NCBI RefSeq assembly: GCF_000758725.1
Contig: NZ_CP009428.1
Coordinates: 5,580,001 to 5,644,000, forward strand
Length of the DNA: 64,000 nucleotides
From: Paenibacillus odorifer
Lineage (GTDB): Bacteria > Bacillota > Bacilli > Paenibacillales > Paenibacillaceae
Direction of reading: 5' to 3'
This document shows, one piece after another, positions 19,167 to 28,650 of the stretch; the first letter of the stretch is position 1; each line of letters starts with the position of its first letter. Below the pieces are notes generated by a model. That model worked only from the letters and a program-made list of their open reading frames with translations, did no database searches and was not told where the DNA came from. Both the position numbers and the translations under genes were made by a program.

Positions 19167-20027
19167 CTATTCCTTCAGCCCCGAATGGGCCATTGTCTGA
19201 AGCACCATCCGCTGCGTTAATATAAAGACAAGAATAGTCGGGAGAATCATCAAGAAGCTTGCTGCTGCCAAAGTGCCTACCCTAGCAACGACTCCGGCTC
19301 CACCACTGATAGTTTGGATGGCGAGCGGCAATGTCTTCATTTCCTGAACAGTCGTATAGACCATTGAAGGATACGGATCATTCCAAGCAGAAATGAAGCT
19401 AAATAAAGCAAAAGTCGAAATCGCCGGCTTAAGCATTGGCATCACAACCACCCAGAATACCTTCCATTCTGAAGCCCCGTCTATGCGGGCCGCCTCTAAT
19501 AAAGCGTCTGGAAGCTGCCGCAGGAACTGGGTCATAAGAAACATTCCCATGGGTGCAGCCAGATAAGGTAAGATCATTGCAAAATACGAATTCATTAATC
19601 CGCTGCGGCTAATCAGCAGATATTGCGGTATTTGCAATACTAAGGGTGAGAACATCAGCGCCGCCACAATCATACTAAAGATAGCGCTTTTAAATGGCAT
19701 ATTGTGCTTGGCAAGCGGATAAGCCGCCATTGCTGAAATTAAGACACCCCCGACCACAATCCCCGATGTAACGACCACGCTATTGAAAATAAACCGTGAG
19801 AACGGCACCGCCGAGGTTCCGGTAATTAACAACAAATCACGAAAGTTCACCATTGTCGGATTCACTACGAAAAACCGCGGTGGGAACAGGAATAGTTCGC
19901 TTGTTGGTTTTAAAGCAGTCACTGCCATATAGACAAGTGGCAGCAGCATAATTAGGCCAAACACCGTTAAGAACAGATATAAAAAGATGCCGCCATAGTC
20001 AATACGCCGTAAATTTATTTTGTGCAT
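19167..20027 (-). CDS. Sugar ABC permease (CUT1, MalG-like)
   Basis: Membrane permease of 286 aa. EAA loop: LEAARIDGASEWKVFW. The start is placed at ATG 20027 (MHKINLRR), which has a GGGAGGGATTAGG ribosome site. A longer reading to 20072 would overlap the upstream permease by 44 bp and lacks such a site. With this start the two permease genes are separated by one base. Partner of the upstream permease and, by position, of one or both binding proteins of the operon. Confidence 0.88.
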   Translation of the reverse strand: MHKINLRRIDYGGIFLYLFLTVFGLIMLLPLVYMAVTALKPTSELFLFPPRFFVVNPTMVNFRDLLLITGTSAVPFSRFIFNSVVVTSGIVVGGVLISAMAAYPLAKHNMPFKSAIFSMIVAALMFSPLVLQIPQYLLISRSGLMNSYFAMILPYLAAPMGMFLMTQFLRQLPDALLEAARIDGASEWKVFWVVVMPMLKPAISTFALFSFISAWNDPYPSMVYTTVQEMKTLPLAIQTISGGAGVVARVGTLAAASFLMILPTILVFILTQRMVLQTMAHSGLKE

Positions 20028-20028
20028 C

Positions 20029-20994
20029 CTAATCCCTCCCCAGCACTTTGAAGATGAGACGGTTGAGCCCAAGCATCAAAGCGAACAGTAATACAGCAAT
20101 CGCTGACGCATATCCCATCTCAAAGCGGATAAATGCGTAGTCGAACAGATGCGCCATAATCGTATGGCCTGCATAAAGGGGACTCGGAAATCCAACAAGC
20201 CGCATACTGACGTCAAATACGGTAAGCGAACCGACCACCTGCATCACCGCACCGAATAACAGCTGCGGTTTGACGCATGGAATCGTAATGTACCAAAGCT
20301 CCTGCCAGCGGTACTTGACCCCATCAATTGAGCCAGCTTCATATAAATCTGTCGGTACATTTTGAAGTCCGGCCAGAAAAGCAAGGAAACCTACCCCCAT
20401 ACTCATCCATAAGGAAACTATGATGATAACGGGTACAATGGAATCCACATTTTGCAGAAATAAATAAGGTTCATTGATAATCCCCAGCTGAATGAGCCAG
20501 TGATTAAGCAACCCCTTGCGGTCGCCGGCGAACAAATACAACCAAACCACGGACATTGCTACTGCACTTGTAATCGATGGCACATAGTAGCATAGGGTAT
20601 AGAAAAAGCGGAACTTCTGCGGAATCTGGCTAATCAGCCAGGCCAGCAAGAAGGCCATAATATAACCTATCGGACCTGTAATAATGGCAAATTTCAGCGT
20701 AATCCCAACAGCTTTAAGAAAGATATCATCGTCTACAAACAACAGCTTATAGTTAGAGAAGCCAATGAATCTCGGTGTCTCAATAATGTTGTAATAGCTG
20801 AAGCTTAGAACGACGGACATGATAATAGGAACAATAGTAAAAACGGTGAACAGAATCAGGAAAGGGGCCAAGAAATAATAGGAAACTTTATTTTTCTTGA
20901 TATCTAACCAAAGCTGAGTCCATTTCCCGGGAGTTTTCGTCGGCTGCATCTGTACGGCTTCGTTCTGTGCCGGTGTAATTATTTCACTACTCAT
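20029..20994 (-). CDS. Sugar ABC permease (CUT1, MalF-like)
   Basis: Membrane permease of 321 aa with a cytoplasmic N-terminal tail of about 35 residues. Six helices follow, and the EAA loop reads YEAGSIDGVKYRWQELW, a looser form than usual (EAG in place of EAA). The start ATG overlaps the stop of the upstream fused binding-protein gene by 4 bp and has AAGGAGG 8 nt upstream. The position directly after the fused binding protein suggests that protein as substrate donor. Confidence 0.87.
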   Translation of the reverse strand: MSSEIITPAQNEAVQMQPTKTPGKWTQLWLDIKKNKVSYYFLAPFLILFTVFTIVPIIMSVVLSFSYYNIIETPRFIGFSNYKLLFVDDDIFLKAVGITLKFAIITGPIGYIMAFLLAWLISQIPQKFRFFYTLCYYVPSITSAVAMSVVWLYLFAGDRKGLLNHWLIQLGIINEPYLFLQNVDSIVPVIIIVSLWMSMGVGFLAFLAGLQNVPTDLYEAGSIDGVKYRWQELWYITIPCVKPQLLFGAVMQVVGSLTVFDVSMRLVGFPSPLYAGHTIMAHLFDYAFIRFEMGYASAIAVLLFALMLGLNRLIFKVLGRD

Positions 20995-23987
20995 TTCTGA
21001 CCTCCTTCCTCTTTGGCGCTTGAAGTCTGGGAAGTTTCAATTCCGAACTCTTCGCGTTTCTTACTAAGCTCTTTATTGATTTCACGTACACCTTGCTCCA
21101 TCGCCTCCCGCGGGAATTTACCGTTGAGCACAATTTCATTCCAGATGTTGGCGATATGCCGGGTCGTGTAATATCCTCCAAGCACCACTTCGCGCTCTTT
21201 AAACCACTCCCACTGTTCCATAATGGCGTCGATATCATCTTGCTGCCACGGCAGACGTTTGAGTGCTTCAACATTGGCTGTATTCCAACGAGCTTCAACA
21301 CCCAGCAAAGACTCAAGCTCTGAGCCGAAGTTCTCCTGTGCATCCGCACTGGTCCACCATTTCAGGAACTCCCAAGACTCTTCTTTCATCTCCGTATCCT
21401 TAAAAATAATTCCTGTCTGTGCAAGCCCGCCTGTAGAACGGTTAATCTGTCCATCGGCTTGTTCAATACCCGGCATTGGTTTCATGCCCCACCAGCCTGT
21501 CAATTCAGGTGCGGCAGTAGATAACAGAATGTATGTGGAATAATCAGCAACGCCGATTGGCATCTCTCCAGAACGGAAACGGTTATAGAAATCCGCTTGT
21601 TTCTGCAGCTTGTAGTTCGTAAAGAGTCCCGTCCACATTTTCATAGCTGTCAGTGCTTCTGGTGAATCCAGATCAGACAACATCCCATTATTCTTATAGA
21701 AATCCCCGCCATACTGGAATAAGAACGGTGCAAACTCATTAATGGCTAGACTCGGGTTGTTCGGGGCATGTGGATAATAGAAGTCCATCCCGTTTTGTTG
21801 CAGCACAGGAATCAGTTCCATAACCTCTTGCCACGTATCCGGAATATCCTTATCGCTAATGCCCAGCTGTGCCATAATATCTTTCCGGTAAAAGAGCATC
21901 GTGAAGTTCTGATTCTCAGGTAAGGCAAAATCTCCGTTATCATACTTATAAGGAATCAGTGCACCCGCTCTGAAACGTTCAGCAACCTCTTGATAATCTG
22001 AGAATTCATTCAGATTCACGAGTGAATTCCGCACCGCAAAGTCAATCGGCACTTCACCCTCAACCCCCAGTGCCACATCGGGAGCAAGTCCGGCAGTATT
22101 GGCTAATAACAGAATCTGCTTCTGATCCGCTGCAAGCGTAGGAATAATATTGACGTTCACCTTGATGCCCGTGTTTGGTGTAAAGTCCTCATCCACCATT
22201 TGCTTAATGATCTCCGCCCAATCACGTCCACGAGAGATCCAGACATCCAGCACCTTTTCATTTTTGTACGTATTCCCTATGCCGCTGTAATCCTTTGTAA
22301 AAGAACTAAAGAAGTCATACGTCATCGTCCCTACACGGGTATACCAAGGAGCCGCGTCTTTAGGCCATGGCTGATCTTCCGACTTCACTTCAATATAGTC
22401 CATTACAATACTCTGCTTCATTAATCCGTTGACCCATAAGCCAAGCGATGACTGCAGATCCGTAAATTGCTGAAGACGACCTGGAATACTTGAGGTATCC
22501 TTCGCCATTTCCAGGAACCGGTCACGTGCTTCATAAAGCGTACTCAGCTCAGAGCTTCCATCGGCAACGCCAAAAGCATACATATCCTGCACAGCATCAT
22601 CCAACGTCCGCGCCATCAAATGTAAACGTGGCACAAGATTAGGAATGTTCTGCTCCAGCTGCCAATCCCCGTTTGGATCAGGGTTCGTTCCCGTTACCTG
22701 CGTGATTTCACGTCCCAAAAGAGACATTTTATGTGTAGTGTTCAGCACAGCTTCAATCATTCCGCCAACGCCCGATACTTGAACTTCCATCCGCAACGTA
22801 TGCTTACCTTGTTCTAGATAAAAGAAGTACTCTCCATCCTCATTCCCTAGCTTGTTTACTTGCCATTCCGCTTTGTAAGGGAATTTCAAGGCATTCAGCT
22901 CTTGGAACGGTACCTCGCCATCAATCATAATCCGGCGTTCCACCGGTATCCCGTTTAGGAACCACTGGCCGTAACGAATTGCGATATTGTAGAGCCCTGA
23001 CTCAGGAATCTCGAAATCCCATTCCGCCCATTGTCCACCCGTACGCCACCCGACACCCCCAAAACTATTAAGCACAATAGCATCTTTGTTAAAAGGTTCG
23101 GTGAGTGGCTCCCGATCCTCGATCCGCTTCAGCGTTGGATCTGAACGAAGGGAGGATTCTTCTGCCTGAATTTTGATCACTTGATTCTGAACAGGCTTGT
23201 AACCCTTATTCTCATACTCCTGCTTCACTTCCGCATAAGTCGGGAGCGGTTCTGGAGAAAATATTCTCAGTTCACTAAGTGCAGCCGGTTCCCGGATGGC
23301 TTCCAGCTTCACCGTATGCTCCCCTTTGGTCAGATAAAAGCGAAAGGGATCCGCAGTTCTGGCCTCGGCATCTCGAAACTCCCGATATTGCCAGCCTGTT
23401 ACCTCTTCCCGCTTGGGATTAAATTCATTCCCTTGATTGTCCAGCCATGGCTCTGCACTTTCCTTCCACATCCGCTGGAATTCCATTTTTTTTACTTGAG
23501 AGAATAAATACTCCCCATCAATCTTTACGCTTCGAATGATCGAGGATCGTTTACCAGGAAGGGCATAATACTCCATCCCCATCTGATATAACCCATCTGC
23601 CGGAACCGTAAATTTATATTCCACCCAGCTATCCTCTGCTTTAAGCGCTAGTACCTTGCCGGGTCTCCCACCAAGATCCGTCATTACCTCTGTACCTTCA
23701 GAACTAATGGCCTTATAATCCGCCGAAGGAATAGCAAGCGTAAAATCCGATGAGTCCTTTGCTCCATCCTGCTGTTTTTCCTCGTAATAGCTTAAGTAAG
23801 AGGCTTCGAGTTTTGAATTCACACTATCGCTTTCTAAAATAGAGCTTTCATCAACATCCGCATAAACGGGGATGCCATCCATCGCTGAATTATCAAACCC
23901 TCGTGATTGATTCCACCACACTAGGGAGACTCCTAAAAGTACCAGTAACAACAAACTAATCTTATATTTTCGCAGTATGCGTAACAC
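20991..23987 (-). CDS. Membrane-anchored binding protein fused to carbohydrate-binding-like modules
   Basis: Large exported protein (998 aa from GTG). An N-terminal transmembrane anchor (ISLLLLVLLGVSLVWW) lacks a lipobox. Two beta-sandwich modules of the galactose-binding/CBM type follow, each with the pattern W-x-E-(Y/W)-x-F-x(4)-G-x-Y (AEDSWVEYKFTVPADGLYQMG; GQWAEWDFEIPESGLYNIA). The C-terminal 400 residues form a family-1 extracellular solute-binding domain, beginning near KVLDVWISRGRDWAEIIKQM. The start is GTG at 23987 with GGAGGAG 8 nt upstream; a longer frame to 24056 lacks a site. It probably captures oligosaccharides at the surface and hands them to the permeases. Fusions of this kind are unusual for ABC binding proteins. 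Confidence 0.83.
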   Translation of the reverse strand: MLRILRKYKISLLLLVLLGVSLVWWNQSRGFDNSAMDGIPVYADVDESSILESDSVNSKLEASYLSYYEEKQQDGAKDSSDFTLAIPSADYKAISSEGTEVMTDLGGRPGKVLALKAEDSWVEYKFTVPADGLYQMGMEYYALPGKRSSIIRSVKIDGEYLFSQVKKMEFQRMWKESAEPWLDNQGNEFNPKREEVTGWQYREFRDAEARTADPFRFYLTKGEHTVKLEAIREPAALSELRIFSPEPLPTYAEVKQEYENKGYKPVQNQVIKIQAEESSLRSDPTLKRIEDREPLTEPFNKDAIVLNSFGGVGWRTGGQWAEWDFEIPESGLYNIAIRYGQWFLNGIPVERRIMIDGEVPFQELNALKFPYKAEWQVNKLGNEDGEYFFYLEQGKHTLRMEVQVSGVGGMIEAVLNTTHKMSLLGREITQVTGTNPDPNGDWQLEQNIPNLVPRLHLMARTLDDAVQDMYAFGVADGSSELSTLYEARDRFLEMAKDTSSIPGRLQQFTDLQSSLGLWVNGLMKQSIVMDYIEVKSEDQPWPKDAAPWYTRVGTMTYDFFSSFTKDYSGIGNTYKNEKVLDVWISRGRDWAEIIKQMVDEDFTPNTGIKVNVNIIPTLAADQKQILLLANTAGLAPDVALGVEGEVPIDFAVRNSLVNLNEFSDYQEVAERFRAGALIPYKYDNGDFALPENQNFTMLFYRKDIMAQLGISDKDIPDTWQEVMELIPVLQQNGMDFYYPHAPNNPSLAINEFAPFLFQYGGDFYKNNGMLSDLDSPEALTAMKMWTGLFTNYKLQKQADFYNRFRSGEMPIGVADYSTYILLSTAAPELTGWWGMKPMPGIEQADGQINRSTGGLAQTGIIFKDTEMKEESWEFLKWWTSADAQENFGSELESLLGVEARWNTANVEALKRLPWQQDDIDAIMEQWEWFKEREVVLGGYYTTRHIANIWNEIVLNGKFPREAMEQGVREINKELSKKREEFGIETSQTSSAKEEGGQK

Positions 23988-24088
23988 GCATCGGTCTCCT
24001 CCCATCTTTACGGGCCTCTCGGACTTAAGTGAATACAAGCAGGGCAGCTCTGGCAATTGCAGGCTGCCCCTCCTGTTATTAGATTTCC

Positions 24089-25525
24089 TTACGGCTGCAT
24101 TCCCATTGCCTTTTTAAAGGCAGCAATTTCTTTAGACGCTTGCTTCAAGACATCATCACCAATTTTTTGAATAGCCGTCTTGGAATCTGTGTTCTTAGCC
24201 AGTGCATCACCGATCGCTGCTATAAAGATTTCCCAGCCCTTGTTATCCACTGGGGTAAGGTGTTTGACTGGAATATCGTTACTTAATTGCTCATATAGTT
24301 TAAATTCCTCTTGCCCACCCAGATATTCATTTTTAGTGTTTGCGTACCAATCAAGACTGGAAATATCCTTGTAACCCGGCTGAATGGAATGTTTTGTCCA
24401 AATTTTCCAAGCATTTTCACTTCTCATGCTCCACTGAATGTAAGCCCATGCCGCTTCTTTATTTTTGCTTTGCGAAGGGATAACAAAGCTTGATCCGCCC
24501 ATTCCCACGTTAATTCCTATTGGCAAACGGGTTACCTTCCATTTTCCGGCAAGCTCAGGGAATGTTTCTTGAAGTCCGCGCGCTCCGAATGAACCCGATA
24601 CGACACCAACTAAATCACCTTTTAGAACTAGCTGTTTACCTTCGTCTGAGCCATAACCGATATGAGGTGCCCAGCCCAGCTGTTGTCCACGTTTTGTAAT
24701 ATCAAGAACCTTCACCATTTTGTCCGTATTACGTGTCCAGTTCATATCCTTATCAAAGTAGCCGACTTCATCTCCTGCCCATACGATCGGGCCATCGCTC
24801 CACTCCATGAAATATTTACCGTTAGCTTTCAAAATTTGAGCCAGGTTCAAGAGATTCTCTTCATCTTGCATGTATTCGCCAAGCTCAGCAGGATCACTTG
24901 GCAATCCAAGCTCTTCAAAAATGTCTGCACGGTAGTAATAAACCCCCGGTGTCATATCCCAAGGCATACCAAGCAGCTGTGAGCTGTCTGGTGTCATCCA
25001 ACGTTCCCAGTTATAAGGAGCAACCAGATCTTTATATTTTCCAGCGTTATAAGGCTCTTCCAAAAGATTCTCCAGCACATTGCCCGCCATATAGCGATTC
25101 AACTGATACATCTCTACTTCTGCTACGTCGGGCGCCCCGCTACCTGCGGCGATTGTCGTTTGCAGCTTGTCATGCAGGTCGCCAAAGGGCATAACTACCG
25201 TCTTCAGCTTAATTCCAGGATATTCAGCCATAAAAGCAGCGCCGACTTCCTCGAACACTTTTTCATTAAAGGCCCAAACGGTAACCTCACCTTGAATATC
25301 TTTGCTTGGCAGGTCGTTGGCAGGATCTGTTGCTTCCGTGCCCTCAGTAGCTGTTGCATTGGTTGGCTCACTAGCATTATTGGTTTTTTCAGTGTTCGTT
25401 TTTACGTTGTTAGCTGCATTTTTATTCGTCGTTGAGCTTCCAGCGCTGCTACAGGCTGACAGAATAAGCACAAAAACCATTAACATACATACGACTAAAC
25501 TGCTCGTTTTTCTTTGCGAAATCAT
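24089..25525 (-). CDS. Extracellular sugar-binding lipoprotein (family 1)
   Basis: Solute-binding lipoprotein of 478 aa with lipobox LILSAC near residue 20-25. A Thr/Asn/Glu-rich linker (about 28-70) precedes the binding domain, which starts at VTVWAFNEKVFEEVGAAF. This is the second binding protein of the operon. The domain resembles MalE/UgpB-type proteins that bind di- or oligosaccharides. Start ATG follows AGGGAGG. A hairpin (GGGCAG..CTGCCC, 24042-24068) lies between this gene and the next and may stabilise or attenuate the transcript. Confidence 0.87.
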   Translation of the reverse strand: MISQRKTSSLVVCMLMVFVLILSACSSAGSSTTNKNAANNVKTNTEKTNNASEPTNATATEGTEATDPANDLPSKDIQGEVTVWAFNEKVFEEVGAAFMAEYPGIKLKTVVMPFGDLHDKLQTTIAAGSGAPDVAEVEMYQLNRYMAGNVLENLLEEPYNAGKYKDLVAPYNWERWMTPDSSQLLGMPWDMTPGVYYYRADIFEELGLPSDPAELGEYMQDEENLLNLAQILKANGKYFMEWSDGPIVWAGDEVGYFDKDMNWTRNTDKMVKVLDITKRGQQLGWAPHIGYGSDEGKQLVLKGDLVGVVSGSFGARGLQETFPELAGKWKVTRLPIGINVGMGGSSFVIPSQSKNKEAAWAYIQWSMRSENAWKIWTKHSIQPGYKDISSLDWYANTKNEYLGGQEEFKLYEQLSNDIPVKHLTPVDNKGWEIFIAAIGDALAKNTDSKTAIQKIGDDVLKQASKEIAAFKKAMGMQP

Positions 25526-25599
25526 AACCTAACCTCCCTCTTAAATTGAACAAATAAATGCCTGTTTATAGTGAAGGAGTGAACTCCCTCCGTGACCAG

Positions 25600-28179
25600 C
25601 TATTTGCCCCCTTCCTTTAGTCTGAACACGGTCACGGAATATTTCGGGAATTCAAACTCCAGACTACCTTTGTCTACACTTATCTTTTGAGTTACAGGTG
25701 CCACCTTGTCAGGTTCAGCGAAGCTATTCTCAGCATTTAAATCGTCCGACTGAAGTACGGTAGCTGTTCCTTCCAGGCTTGATGTGGCAAGTCCGGCAAA
25801 AGAAACATCCGTGCGCTGAGCAGTGTCACCTGCATTAACGACTTTAACGATCAGCTCACCTGTGGCAAGATCACGGCTCGCAGTTTGGAACAGCGGCCCT
25901 GCCGGACTTTCATCGTTCACCTCTTGTATAAGCTCATCGTCGAGATAGAGCCGGATATTAGCACCTGATAATTCAATGCGGATATCGTACAATTTCCCAG
26001 TCTCAATCCTTACAGGAACCGTTCTTCCGATGACTGCTCTTGTTCCACCTACTGATTTTTCAATCGCGCTCTGCGTATTTCCCCAGCCGCCAAGATTCCA
26101 CCAATAGAAGTTGCCCTCATCTTTAGAGCCGAACATAATGAGCATGCCTTCTGCTCCGCCAGTCTTTTTCGCCTTAAGAGAAAGTGTATAATCACTCCAT
26201 GAAGCCTCACCGGCAACTGCGCGAATATCAATATCATTAGAAGTCTGCTTAAAAGTACCCTTGGATTGTTCCCAGTCCCCATTGTTTAGAGTCCAGGCTC
26301 CGGAATCCTTCTTGAAATGATCTTCAAAAAGAACGTCATCACCTTTCGCTACTCGTACATCGCTGTACTCTACCTGGGTGGCCCAAGTCCCCAAACCAAT
26401 TCCACCTTGAATGGATTGCTTACCGGAGGTTTCTTCTTGTCCTAGAGCCACAAGTGAGGTTGGAAGAACTACATCCCCCTTATTGCTTCCGAACATCTGC
26501 TGCACATGATAAGAAGGTGTTCCGTAGCTAGTCGATGAATCAAACACAATAGCGTCCGGGTTCCAAGTACGATCCTTCGTATTCACAAACAATGGAGCAT
26601 AGGAGGACATTTTCACGATATCAGAATTCCGTTCCATGCCCATCATAAAAGCGGCCTCGCCGATTGCAGCGTTCAGATTGCCTTCTCCAGCACCCTTGGT
26701 CACCGCATACTCACCAACATAAATCTCAGGACCACTCCGGTCATAAGTATCGTATCTGTTCGAGTTGCTGAGGAACCATTCAGAGGTTTCATAGTAATGC
26801 TCATCAACCAGTTCGATAGGCTCCCCTTCAACTGCCGCATTGGCAATGAGATGAATCTCTGGATACTTCTCTTTAATTGCCTTATAAAACAAGCCATAAC
26901 GCTTAATATATTCACTCATCTGGAAATTGTTTTCGTTACCAATCTCTACATATTTCATATTAAAAGGCTCCGGATGACCATTGGCGGCTCTTTGTGCCCC
27001 CCATTTGCTAGTAACCGGTCCGTTTGCATATTCAATGGCGTCCAGCGCATCTTGTATCCACGGCTGAATTTCACTGACTGGAACGGTATTCTGCTTGGCT
27101 ATAGGATCTCCGTTATGTGAAATCCCGATATAAGCTACATATAATGGTTCCGCTTTCAGATCTTCAGCCCATTGCAGATATTCGTGGAAGCCCAGCCCAT
27201 CTGAGGAGCGATAATCCCAATATCCCTTATGACCGGGACGCGTCTCAATCGGTCCAATGGTATTCTTCCATTGATAAGCATCTGTTGGCGTTTTTCCTTC
27301 CACAAAACATCCCCCCGGAAAACGAACGAATGCGGGTTTCATCGCAGCTACCTTTTCAGCCAAATCGATGCGAAGTCCATTCTCTCTGTTGTTCCAAGTC
27401 TCAGGAAACAAAGACACCATATCGAGATAAACAGTACCTACATTTGCAGCAGAGATTACAATTCGTGCGTTTACTACAGTACCTGTAGAAGTCAGTGTGT
27501 ATGTATATGGGTTCCATCCTTCTTTTAACTTATCAACGGTCTGTTCTGCATATAGCTCTTTGCCATCCGGGCTTTCTAACGTTATACGCAGTGGCATATT
27601 GTCCCCTGGCTCTGGCCGCGCATAGAAAGACAACTTGTAACTGGCATCCTTCGTCAAAGCGATCCCCCAGTAACCGTTATTCACAGCAGATACCGAACCG
27701 CCCTCGGCAGCAGATGATACTGTTAAAGCCATTGCCTGGGTCTGAGCATCGTTCAAAAGCTTAGTGCCGGTCAGAGCAAGCTTCCCTTTACTGCCTCCTT
27801 TTTCATCAATCCACCAATTGAACAATGTGACCGAACTATCCTCAAAGGAACGATTGGAAATCAGCTCTGCATATAGCCCTCCATCTCCCGCATGATTAAT
27901 CTCTTCGAAAAAGGCTCCGTACAACATCGGGCTTATCTTAGCTCCCGGATTTTCCGTATCCACGGTCAACGTATACGCGGGTCCACTACTTGTATTAGCT
28001 GCTGTCGCCGGTGGAACAGTTTCCTTTCCCGCTTCACCCGTTGCTTCTACGGCAGATTCCTTAGACTGAGACAGTGGCGCGGTGTTTTCTCCCTTAGAAG
28101 CCCAATAATACGTCAGACCGCCAACTACAATCACGAAAATCAACACCGTAAGCCATAGTTTTCGTCCATATTTATTCAA
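25600..28179 (-). CDS. Alpha-L-arabinofuranosidase-like glycosidase (GH51 type), membrane-anchored
   Basis: Surface glycosidase of 859 aa. An N-terminal anchor helix (about 8-26, no lipobox) and a Ser/Thr/Ala-rich stalk (to about 68) precede a GH51-like TIM barrel. Catalytic candidates are the acid/base Glu416 in EIGNENN and the nucleophile Glu490 in YVGEYAV, in the order and spacing expected for clan GH-A. A CBM-like module lies at about 110-260. A LamG/DUF1080-like insert lies at about 610-730 (DDVLFEDHFKKDSGAW, then DIRIELSGANIRLYLDD). It should release L-arabinose or similar residues from polysaccharide outside the cell. The start is TTG after GGGGG. It is the first gene of the large operon. 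Confidence 0.85.
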   Translation of the reverse strand: MNKYGRKLWLTVLIFVIVVGGLTYYWASKGENTAPLSQSKESAVEATGEAGKETVPPATAANTSSGPAYTLTVDTENPGAKISPMLYGAFFEEINHAGDGGLYAELISNRSFEDSSVTLFNWWIDEKGGSKGKLALTGTKLLNDAQTQAMALTVSSAAEGGSVSAVNNGYWGIALTKDASYKLSFYARPEPGDNMPLRITLESPDGKELYAEQTVDKLKEGWNPYTYTLTSTGTVVNARIVISAANVGTVYLDMVSLFPETWNNRENGLRIDLAEKVAAMKPAFVRFPGGCFVEGKTPTDAYQWKNTIGPIETRPGHKGYWDYRSSDGLGFHEYLQWAEDLKAEPLYVAYIGISHNGDPIAKQNTVPVSEIQPWIQDALDAIEYANGPVTSKWGAQRAANGHPEPFNMKYVEIGNENNFQMSEYIKRYGLFYKAIKEKYPEIHLIANAAVEGEPIELVDEHYYETSEWFLSNSNRYDTYDRSGPEIYVGEYAVTKGAGEGNLNAAIGEAAFMMGMERNSDIVKMSSYAPLFVNTKDRTWNPDAIVFDSSTSYGTPSYHVQQMFGSNKGDVVLPTSLVALGQEETSGKQSIQGGIGLGTWATQVEYSDVRVAKGDDVLFEDHFKKDSGAWTLNNGDWEQSKGTFKQTSNDIDIRAVAGEASWSDYTLSLKAKKTGGAEGMLIMFGSKDEGNFYWWNLGGWGNTQSAIEKSVGGTRAVIGRTVPVRIETGKLYDIRIELSGANIRLYLDDELIQEVNDESPAGPLFQTASRDLATGELIVKVVNAGDTAQRTDVSFAGLATSSLEGTATVLQSDDLNAENSFAEPDKVAPVTQKISVDKGSLEFEFPKYSVTVFRLKEGGK

Positions 28180-28593
28180 AGATATTTACCCCCAACTTTT
28201 TATTAGCATTTTCATTTTCTTATGAAGCGAACAAATCCTTCCATTCGTAAAAACTTAAAATTATTCCGTAAAACCTAAATGAATCCGTTTCCATTGATAA
28301 AATACCATACTAAAATCTGGTTGTAAATAAATTAAACTAAACCTTTTTATACTTTTATGAATATAATTTCCAATAGATATGCAAGAAATTAAGAGATTTA
28401 TTAGTTTTTTTAAAATAAATTCCCTCTTTTCATCTCACCATCTTTATATTCCTCTAAAATAAACGGGGGTTTACAGCCATAAGTAAGTTTATTTTTCATT
28501 TTTCCCTCCATTTATTTTACTGTTTTATTTTTCCATTCAAATAATGATGAAATTAAAATTAATTTTATTCTCACCAAAAAATCATATAAAAAA
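28180..28593. other. AT-rich leader/promoter region of the large operon
   Basis: About 410 bp, very AT-rich, with no gene seen. It must contain the promoter of the minus-strand operon that starts at 28179. A cre-like site is listed separately. No confident -35/-10 pair was chosen because many A/T hexamers fit. Confidence 0.5.
28281..28294 (-). promoter_or_regulatory. Weak candidate cre site
   Basis: TGGAAACGGATTCA on the minus strand matches TGWNANCGNTNWCA with two mismatches. It is about 100 bp upstream of the arabinofuranosidase start, a position suited to CcpA repression. Confidence 0.35.
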
Positions 28594-28629
28594 AGCTCCC
28601 CTTTGCCTAAACTCGGGCAAAGGAAAGCT
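28594..28629 (-). terminator. Terminator of NitT/TauT-type ABC operon
   Basis: Minus-strand hairpin AGCTTTCCTTTGCC / GGCAAAGGGGAGCT followed by seven T. It lies 22 bp after the stop of the permease gene. Confidence 0.88.
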
Positions 28630-28650
28630 ATAGTTATATCTCAACTAAAT

